Source of the DNA: an uncultured Prevotellaceae bacterium
GTDB taxonomy: Bacteria > Bacteroidota > Bacteroidia > Bacteroidales > Muribaculaceae
Length of the DNA: 7,120 nt
Reading direction: 5' to 3'
Assembly: GCA_937896015.1 (NCBI GenBank)
Contig: CALBLR010000279.1
Span: forward strand, 1-7,120
Below the pieces are notes generated by a model. It searched no databases. It saw nothing but the letters and a program-made list of their open reading frames with translations, and was not told where the DNA came from. A program made the position numbers and the translations under genes. Positions 1 through 4,750 of this stretch are shown here, in pieces; the first letter of the stretch is position 1; the number at the start of each line of letters is the position of its first letter.

Positions 1-1197
1 AGCCTGCATCACGCCGGCCATGACGCCGGCCATGCCCATGAGGGCGAAGTTTTTGGTGGACAGCGGCAGTGCCACCAGCCCCGTGGCGTTGATCAGGTAG
101 GCGAAAAAGAAGCCGGCCATGCAGCCCACATACAGCGAGGGGGCGAATGTGCCGCCCACACCGCCGCTGCCGTTGGTGCAGCTGGTGGCAAACACCTTGC
201 ACAGGCACAGCATGCCCACCATCAGGGCGCAGGCCCACACGCTGGAGCGGTAGTCATAGAACACGCTGTTGTCGAACAGGGCCGACACGTTGCCCGCCAG
301 CAGATTGTTGATGGCGCCATAACCCTCGCCATAGAGCGGAGGAAACACAAAGATGAACACGCTCAATATGATGGAGCCGAACAAAAACCTCACGCGCGGG
401 TTGTGCATGGTGGTGAATATCTGCTCGAGAGCGCCGGCCATTTTGCTGAAATACACCGACACCAGGCCGCAAAACACACCCAGCAGCACCACAAAGGGTA
501 TGCGCATGGTGTAGAACGGCTCGCTCTGCGAAAAGAAGAACTCAACGTTGTAGCCCGTGAAGGCGTAGCTCACCGTGGCGCCGGCCACCGGGGCCAGGAT
601 GAGGGGCACCCCCGACCCCGCCGTGAGGTCGAGCATGAGCACCTCGACGGTGAACAGCACCCCTGCGATAGGGGCCTTGAATATGCCAGCAATGCCGGCC
701 GCGGCGCCGCAGCCCACCAGCATCATCAGCAGGCGCGGCGACAAGCGGAAGGCCTGCCCGAGATTAGAGCCTATGGCAGCGCCCGTGAACACTATCGGGC
801 CCTCGGCCCCCACCGAACCGCCGCAGCCTATGGTTATCGAAGAGGCCACAAGCGAGGCATACATGTTGTGGGTCTTGAGGCGGCTCTTGTTTTGCGCAAT
901 GGCATAGAGCACGCGCGTCACGCCGTGCGATATGTTGTCGCGCACCACAAAGCGCACATACAGCGAGGCAGTGAGTATGCCCAGCACCGGGAAAATGAGG
1001 TATTGCAGGTTGCCGTTGGAGATTTGCACCCGCTGTGTGAGGAATCCCGATATGAGGCCAATGAGCGTCTTCAGCAGCACCGCCGCCAGGCCCGACACGA
1101 CGCCCGTGACCAAGGCCAGAATCACAAGAAACGTTTTCTCTTTGATGTGCTTCTCGCGCCAGGCCAGCATCTTCATATACCAGCCACCGCCGCCCAT
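1..1197 (-). CDS. ClC-family chloride channel/transporter (partial, C-terminus off the left edge)
   Basis: This is an inner-membrane anion channel or H+/Cl- antiporter. The 399 visible residues are mostly hydrophobic helices after a basic N-terminus (WREKHIKEK, residues 13-20). The family signatures appear in order. GGSVGAEGP (126-134) carries the gating glutamate at E132. GAAAGIAGIFKAPIAGVLF (164-182) matches the conserved helix region after it. GGVGGTFAPSLY (345-356) is the GxFxP anion-binding motif. The first filter motif, normally GSGIP, reads ISHGV (89-93). The position of the internal proton glutamate (E. coli E203) is V186 in FTVEV. Any C-terminal CBS or TrkA domain lies outside the window. 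The start is uncertain: ATG at 1197 is the first in-frame ATG, but coding-like sequence continues upstream with in-frame TTG codons at 1209 and 1236, up to a TAA at 1258-1260. It is the third gene of the leftward unit, 86 bases after the sugar transferase. The family assignment is secure; channel versus exchanger is not. Confidence 0.93.
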   Translation of the reverse strand, partial: MGGGGWYMKMLAWREKHIKEKTFLVILALVTGVVSGLAAVLLKTLIGLISGFLTQRVQISNGNLQYLIFPVLGILTASLYVRFVVRDNISHGVTRVLYAIAQNKSRLKTHNMYASLVASSITIGCGGSVGAEGPIVFTGAAIGSNLGQAFRLSPRLLMMLVGCGAAAGIAGIFKAPIAGVLFTVEVLMLDLTAGSGVPLILAPVAGATVSYAFTGYNVEFFFSQSEPFYTMRIPFVVLLGVFCGLVSVYFSKMAGALEQIFTTMHNPRVRFLFGSIILSVFIFVFPPLYGEGYGAINNLLAGNVSALFDNSVFYDYRSSVWACALMVGMLCLCKVFATSCTNGSGGVGGTFAPSLYVGCMAGFFFAYLINATGLVALPLSTKNFALMGMAGVMAGVMQA

Positions 1198-1283
1198 GCG
1201 GGCGGCCAATGCGTTGTTTTCGTTATACTGTTCCAATATCCGTTTCAGTCTAAATTCTTACTTTTCTACAATCATGAATGTGC

Positions 1284-2699
1284 CTACACGCCCTTGCCGG
1301 TGACCACGGTGCGCACCGTGTAGGCCAGTATCTTCAGGTCGTTGAGCAGCGACATGTTTTCGAGATACAGCAGGTCGTAGTCGACACGCCGCAGCATATC
1401 GTCGACCGATGAGGCATAGCCAAACTTCACCATGCCCATCGAGGTGATGCCGGGCCTGATTTGGTGAATGAGCGAATAGGCAGGCTCACGCTCCAAAATC
1501 TGGTTGACGTAGTATTGCCGCTCGGGGCGCGGCCCCACAAGCGACATGTCGCCGCGCAGCACATTCCAGAACTGCGGCATCTCGTCGATGCGGTATTTGC
1601 GCAGCACCCGGCCCACGCGGGTCACACGGCTGTCGTTTTCGCTCGACAGCTGCGGACGGCCGCCACGCTCGGCATTCTGCACCATGGTGCGGAACTTGTA
1701 GATGCGGAATGGGCGGTTGTGAAGCCCCACCCGCTCCTGGCTGTAGAACACGCTGCCCGGCGAGTCGAGCTTCACAGCCACGGCCACAGCGGCATAGAGC
1801 GGAGCCAGCAGCAGCAGCATGGCGGCCGACACGGCCACGTCGGCGCAGCGCTTCACATTTTTGGCGCACTCGCCCATGCCGCTGCCCGAGATGTCGATCA
1901 GGGGGTCGCCGCATAGGTCGCTAAGGCGGGCGCGCGAGCGCAGCACGCTGTAGCGGTCGGGAGTGATCTTGATGGGCAGGTTGAGGGCAAATAGGCTGTT
2001 GATCACCTTCAGCTCGCGCCCAGCATCGTGGGTCGACGGCACCACTATGAGTTCCTTGATGGCGAGCCGCCGGCACACTTGCGGCAGCTCGGCGAGGCCG
2101 TAAACGGGCTTGCCAGGCGCGCTGGCAGTGCGTTCGCCCGGAATGCTCACGAAGCCCTTCACATCGTAGCCCAGCGAGTGGCGCATTTGCTCCATGCGCC
2201 TCACGTGGGCCACCGCCTCGCGGCCACTGCCCACCACCAGCGTGGCAAACGCCCACCGGCGGCCCTTGATGCGCCGCGAGGCCTGGTTGGTGATGGCGGC
2301 GCGCACGGCGTAGACCATGAAAAACAGCAGCGCCAGCAGCACGGCTATCATCTCGTAGTTCGACTTGCGGTCGAGCACCATGTCGTTGATGAGCGCTACA
2401 AAGAAAATCATGAGTCCGCTCACCACCGACGTGGCCATGGTGAGCAGCAGCTCTTGCAGACGCGACTTGCGGAACACCTCGTTGTAGTAGCCCGACAGGC
2501 AGTAGATGCCCATCATGGCCAGCGGGAACACCACCTGGCCAGTGAGCGTCATGGGCGAAGCCAGAAACTGGCCCAGCGACGACTGCCCCACCACGGCTCC
2601 GCTGGTGTAGCGCAGGCAGTTATAGCACAGCACGGCCAGGCTCGACGTGATGTAGTCGCCAGCCACATATTTAAGCCGTTGTAGTCGCTCGCTTATCAA
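1284..2699 (-). CDS. Polyprenyl-phosphate sugar-1-phosphate transferase (WbaP-like, exopolysaccharide or O-antigen initiation)
   Basis: This enzyme transfers a sugar-1-phosphate from a nucleotide sugar to undecaprenyl phosphate at the cytoplasmic face of the inner membrane, the first step of building a surface polysaccharide. At 471 aa it has the usual large-PHPT layout. About four hydrophobic N-terminal segments lie near residues 14-30, 55-72, 85-107 and 117-135. A soluble CoA-binding-like domain follows, with the glycine motif VVGSGREA (155-162). The catalytic bacterial sugar transferase domain spans about 283-471, opening with a hydrophobic stretch (289-310). Catalytic-domain motifs are QERVG (321-325), YKFRTM (334-339), RIDEMPQ with the Asp-Glu dyad at D372-E373, SLVGPRPE (386-393) and RPGIT (415-419). 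The start is TTG: an in-frame TAA lies two codons upstream and the next ATG is residue 50, which would delete the first membrane segment. It starts 19 bases after the tsaC-like stop, so it is probably cotranscribed. No other polysaccharide gene is visible, so the sugar and the polymer cannot be named. Confidence 0.93.
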   Translation of the reverse strand: MISERLQRLKYVAGDYITSSLAVLCYNCLRYTSGAVVGQSSLGQFLASPMTLTGQVVFPLAMMGIYCLSGYYNEVFRKSRLQELLLTMATSVVSGLMIFFVALINDMVLDRKSNYEMIAVLLALLFFMVYAVRAAITNQASRRIKGRRWAFATLVVGSGREAVAHVRRMEQMRHSLGYDVKGFVSIPGERTASAPGKPVYGLAELPQVCRRLAIKELIVVPSTHDAGRELKVINSLFALNLPIKITPDRYSVLRSRARLSDLCGDPLIDISGSGMGECAKNVKRCADVAVSAAMLLLLAPLYAAVAVAVKLDSPGSVFYSQERVGLHNRPFRIYKFRTMVQNAERGGRPQLSSENDSRVTRVGRVLRKYRIDEMPQFWNVLRGDMSLVGPRPERQYYVNQILEREPAYSLIHQIRPGITSMGMVKFGYASSVDDMLRRVDYDLLYLENMSLLNDLKILAYTVRTVVTGKGV

Positions 2700-2718
2700 T
2701 GGGAATTAAGGGAGATGG

Positions 2719-3288
2719 TTAGCGCAATATTTTGAAAGTGCCGTCGCTGCGCAGCATTATTATGTTGGAGGCCTCGTGCTCGCTTTCGTCGTCCTGGCGG
2801 TAGCGCACCACATAGTCAACGCCGCTCTTGATGTCGGGAGTGATTTCGGCAAAATTGTGGGCGGTGGGCTCGCCGCTGACGTTGGCCGAGGTCGACACTA
2901 TGGGGCGCCCGAAGCTGGCGCACAGCCGCTGCGAGAACTCCTCGCGCGGCACGCGAATGCCCACGCTGTCGGCTTCGCCCATAAGGTTGTGGGCAATGTT
3001 GAAAGCACCCTCATAGATGATGGTGAGCGGCTTCACGGCCACGTCGAGCAGGCTGTAGGCCATTTCGGGCACGTCCACCACATAGTGGTCGAGGCGGTCG
3101 ACGCTGTCGAGCAGCACAATCAGCGCCTTGTTGTCGGCGCGGCGCTTCAGGTCGTAGACGCGCTTCACCGCATCGGGGTTGGTGGCGTCGCAGCCAATGC
3201 CCCAAATGGTGTCGGTGGGGTAAAGGATGAGGCCGCCCTTTTTCAGCACCTCGACGCACGCTTTTATGTCATCGTCAAACTTTTCCAT
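2719..3288 (-). CDS. L-threonylcarbamoyladenylate synthase (TsaC/YrdC type)
   Basis: This cytoplasmic enzyme makes threonylcarbamoyl-AMP from threonine, bicarbonate and ATP. That product is the donor for the t6A37 modification of ANN-decoding tRNAs, which the TsaB/D/E proteins complete. The 189 residues form one YrdC domain. Visible motifs are ILYPTDTIWGIG (21-32), DLKRRADNK (46-54), KPLTIIY (86-92), SVGIRVP (108-114) and STSANVSG (132-139), the standard order for the family. There is no C-terminal Sua5 domain, so this is the short TsaC/YrdC form. The ATG at 3288 gives a normal N-terminus and sits 38 bases downstream of a good Bacteroidetes -7 box. It is the first gene of the leftward unit and is followed after 19 bases by the sugar transferase. 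I see nothing broken. I leave the symbol empty because tsaC, ywlC and sua5 are all used for such proteins. Confidence 0.95.
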   Translation of the reverse strand: MEKFDDDIKACVEVLKKGGLILYPTDTIWGIGCDATNPDAVKRVYDLKRRADNKALIVLLDSVDRLDHYVVDVPEMAYSLLDVAVKPLTIIYEGAFNIAHNLMGEADSVGIRVPREEFSQRLCASFGRPIVSTSANVSGEPTAHNFAEITPDIKSGVDYVVRYRQDDESEHEASNIIMLRSDGTFKILR

Positions 3289-3326
3289 GATTTGCCTGTG
3301 TCAATTAAATATAGTGTGTGATTATA

Positions 3327-3334
3327 CAAAGGTA
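3327..3334 (-). promoter_or_regulatory. Predicted Bacteroidetes -7 promoter element for the leftward tsaC-like/sugar transferase/clc unit
   Basis: On the minus strand the sequence is TACCTTTG, an exact match to the Bacteroidetes -7 consensus TAnnTTTG, 38 bases upstream of the tsaC-like ATG. At the expected 19-base spacing upstream there is only TTTT (3357-3354) instead of TTTG, so the -33 element is imperfect. The leader between box and ATG is AT-rich with no obvious Shine-Dalgarno sequence, as is common in this phylum. Confidence 0.6.
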
Positions 3335-3453
3335 GCACAAGTTGCGGGAATTAAAAAGAGAAACGCCACGATTTTGCCACACGCGCCGCCCATGGAATTA
3401 GTGGACGGGGGCTATTTTATGGGGCTGCGGGGTGGAGTTATGCGCAAAATTAA

Positions 3454-3461
3454 TAACTTTG
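3454..3461 (+). promoter_or_regulatory. Predicted Bacteroidetes -7 promoter element for the FMN-binding protein/lipoprotein unit
   Basis: The sequence TAACTTTG followed by C matches the -7 consensus TAnnTTTG exactly. Transcription would start at about 3467-3470, roughly 70 bases ahead of the chosen ATG, so the transcript would open almost directly with the hairpin at 3478-3514. I find no TTTG at the usual -33 distance. The stretch 3335-3453 between the two divergent promoters shows no convincing gene or further element. Confidence 0.55.
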
Positions 3462-3477
3462 CAGCAGTATTAACTAT

Positions 3478-3514
3478 GGGTCTGGACCGTGTGGGGCGTG
3501 CCCCACCCCAGCCC
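3478..3514 (+). promoter_or_regulatory. Stable 5' leader hairpin upstream of the FMN-binding protein gene
   Basis: GGG (3478-3480) can pair with CCC (3512-3514), CTGG (3482-3485) with CCAG (3508-3511), and GTGGGG (3491-3496) with CCCCAC (3501-3506) around a CGTG tetraloop. That gives 13 pairs, almost all G-C, with one bulged T and one asymmetric internal loop. It sits between the predicted transcription start and the start codon and has no T-tract after it, so it is not a typical terminator. A role in mRNA stability or translation control is inference. It matches no riboswitch family I recognise and is far too small for the FMN riboswitch. Confidence 0.5.
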
Positions 3515-3536
3515 GCAACTGACTATGATTTTATTT

Positions 3537-3938
3537 ATGAGACTCACTAAGATGATTTTGGCCGCCCTCGTGATTGTGGCGGCATCGGCACCCGCAAAGG
3601 CTGCCGGCAAGAAGAAGGCGCCCCGCAAGGCGGCTGCCACCACGCGCGTGATATACACCGGCGACCTGGCCAAGAAGGTGTATGGCTACAACGGCACCAC
3701 TCCGCTCAACATCACTGTGAAGGGCGGGCGCATCGCCTCGATCGAGGCTCTGCCCAACCAGGAATCGCCGCAATACTTCAAGAAGGCCACAGCCCACGTG
3801 TTTCCGCAATTCATAGGCAAGACTCTGGCCCAGGCCGCCACGCTCAAGGCCGACGCGGCAACCGGCGCCACCTACTCGTCGAAGGCACTGATACGCAACA
3901 TTCAGCTCGGCGCCCAAAGCGCGGCCAAAAAGAAATGA
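3537..3938 (+). CDS. Small exported FMN-binding-domain protein (predicted covalent flavinylation)
   Basis: This 133-residue protein starts with a signal peptide: basic MRLTK, hydrophobic 6-19, and likely cleavage after the alanines near residue 22-23. A lysine-rich stretch follows (GKKKAPRK, 24-31), then one FMN_bind domain (about 37-126). The domain shows GYNGTTPLNITVKGGRIASI (50-69), NQESPQYF (74-81) and DAATGATYSS (106-115). The last fits the Dxx(S/T)GAT motif to which ApbE attaches FMN, making T112 the predicted flavinylated threonine, as in NqrC and RnfG. It probably carries electrons on the periplasmic side of the inner membrane or in the periplasm. No Rnf, Nqr, ApbE or other redox gene is next to it, so partners are unknown. 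The reading frame also offers ATG at 3525 and 3552. I prefer 3537 because it gives a clean signal peptide; 3525 is possible. The lipoprotein gene follows after 49 bases and may be cotranscribed. Confidence 0.85.
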   Translation: MRLTKMILAALVIVAASAPAKAAGKKKAPRKAAATTRVIYTGDLAKKVYGYNGTTPLNITVKGGRIASIEALPNQESPQYFKKATAHVFPQFIGKTLAQAATLKADAATGATYSSKALIRNIQLGAQSAAKKK

Positions 3939-3987
3939 AATGAACCGCAAGTAATTATATTTTTAGACTAAAGGAATTTTTATTGAG

Positions 3988-4659
3988 ATGAACAAACTGA
4001 CAACCATTGCAGCCTCGCTGCTGGCAGCCGCCATGCTGGCCGCATGCGGCGACGGCTCGACCACCTACAGCGACATGGTGATGAGCGCCGGCGACACGCT
4101 GGCCATCAGCGGGGCCTCGAAGCACAGCAACTGGCGCACGAGCAACCGCCACGTGGCCACGGTGACCGGCGGACTGGAAATTGCCGCAAGGCGCGAGGGA
4201 TTTGTGAAGGTGAGCAACGAAGACGGCGACGCATTTGCCGTGACGGTGATGCCAGTGCATGGCGAGGGATATGTGGAGCCGTATCTGAGCTTCGGCAAGG
4301 CCGGCATCAGCGATGTGAAGCGCGCCTACAGCGAGGAGAACAGCTACTGCCACCTGAAGAGCGAGGACCCCAACGGGAAATACGTGGTGTTTAGCAGCAC
4401 ACTGAAGTATGTGAACCAAATCACAGCCGAGTTTTTCGGCGGCAAGCTCGATGTGCTTAAAATCAGCGTCAAGAATGCTCTGTCGCCAGTGTTCAGGCAG
4501 TATATCAACGAGCGCTATGTGAAGGTGAAGACCGAGGGCCAAAACGACATCTACCTCACCACCGACGGCCAGTGCACGGTGTCGGTGCCCACGGGCAGCA
4601 ATGAGGTGAACGTGGTGTACAAGAAAAACGACGGCGGCCTGCAGCTGCCCGAGGAGTAA
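3988..4659 (+). CDS. Lipoprotein with a Big_2-like N-terminal segment, function unknown
   Basis: This 223-residue protein has a lipoprotein signal peptide with the lipobox LAAC and lipidated C20. Only one acidic residue closely follows the cysteine (GDGS), so the acidic surface-export signal typical of Bacteroidetes surface lipoproteins is weak and a periplasm-facing anchor is more likely. Residues about 28-90 resemble a bacterial Ig-like Big_2 fold: NWRTSNRHVATV (48-59) followed by GLEIAARREGFVKVS (62-76) and a final strand AVTVMPV (84-90). The C-terminal part (about 97-215) is a mixed alpha/beta region with two cysteines, C121 and C196, that could form a periplasmic disulfide. I do not recognise that domain. 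It lies 49 bases after the FMN-binding protein, in the same direction, and ends at a strong terminator. A role with its neighbour is possible but only suggested by position. Confidence 0.82.
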   Translation: MNKLTTIAASLLAAAMLAACGDGSTTYSDMVMSAGDTLAISGASKHSNWRTSNRHVATVTGGLEIAARREGFVKVSNEDGDAFAVTVMPVHGEGYVEPYLSFGKAGISDVKRAYSEENSYCHLKSEDPNGKYVVFSSTLKYVNQITAEFFGGKLDVLKISVKNALSPVFRQYINERYVKVKTEGQNDIYLTTDGQCTVSVPTGSNEVNVVYKKNDGGLQLPEE

Positions 4660-4686
4660 CGCCGCCCCACCCACAATAATATGCGT

Positions 4687-4733
4687 CGCGCCCACGCTTG
4701 CCAAGCAGTGCAAGCGTGGGCGCGATTTTTTTT
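4687..4733 (+). terminator. Strong rho-independent terminator after the lipoprotein gene
   Basis: A perfect 14-bp stem (4687-4700 with 4711-4724, GC-rich, ending GCTTG/CAAGC at the loop) encloses a 10-base loop. An A and eight consecutive T residues (4726-4733) follow. It lies 27 bases after the lipoprotein stop. On the minus strand the stem is followed by ACGCATATTATT rather than a T-run, so it should work mainly rightward, although it sits between two convergent genes. Confidence 0.93.
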
Positions 4734-4750
4734 GCAGCCAAAATGGGCGG

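Noticed and set aside
403..1323. Long open frame of 306 codons on the plus strand
   Set aside because: It lies opposite the ClC gene, whose minus-strand translation carries all family motifs. The plus-strand product is His/Arg/Gln-rich without recognisable features, a GC-bias shadow.
2028..2684. His/Ala/Arg-rich open frame of 218 codons opposite the sugar transferase
   Set aside because: Antisense to well-conserved coding sequence; its composition is typical of a reverse-frame shadow.
3476..3550. A 24-codon upstream frame (MGLDRVG...) overlapping the start of the FMN-binding protein gene
   Set aside because: It could be a leader peptide, but its codons are dictated by the GC-rich hairpin. 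It has no run of regulatory codons or convincing start context.
3956..3963. TATATTTT as a possible -7 box just before the lipoprotein gene
   Set aside because: It lacks the final G of TAnnTTTG, has no -33 element and is only 24 bases from the ATG. Cotranscription with the FMN-binding gene is simpler.
3955..4713. Open frame of 252 codons, His/Ala/Val-rich, opposite the lipoprotein gene
   Set aside because: It overlaps the strong terminator and lies antisense to a gene with a clear lipobox. No family features.
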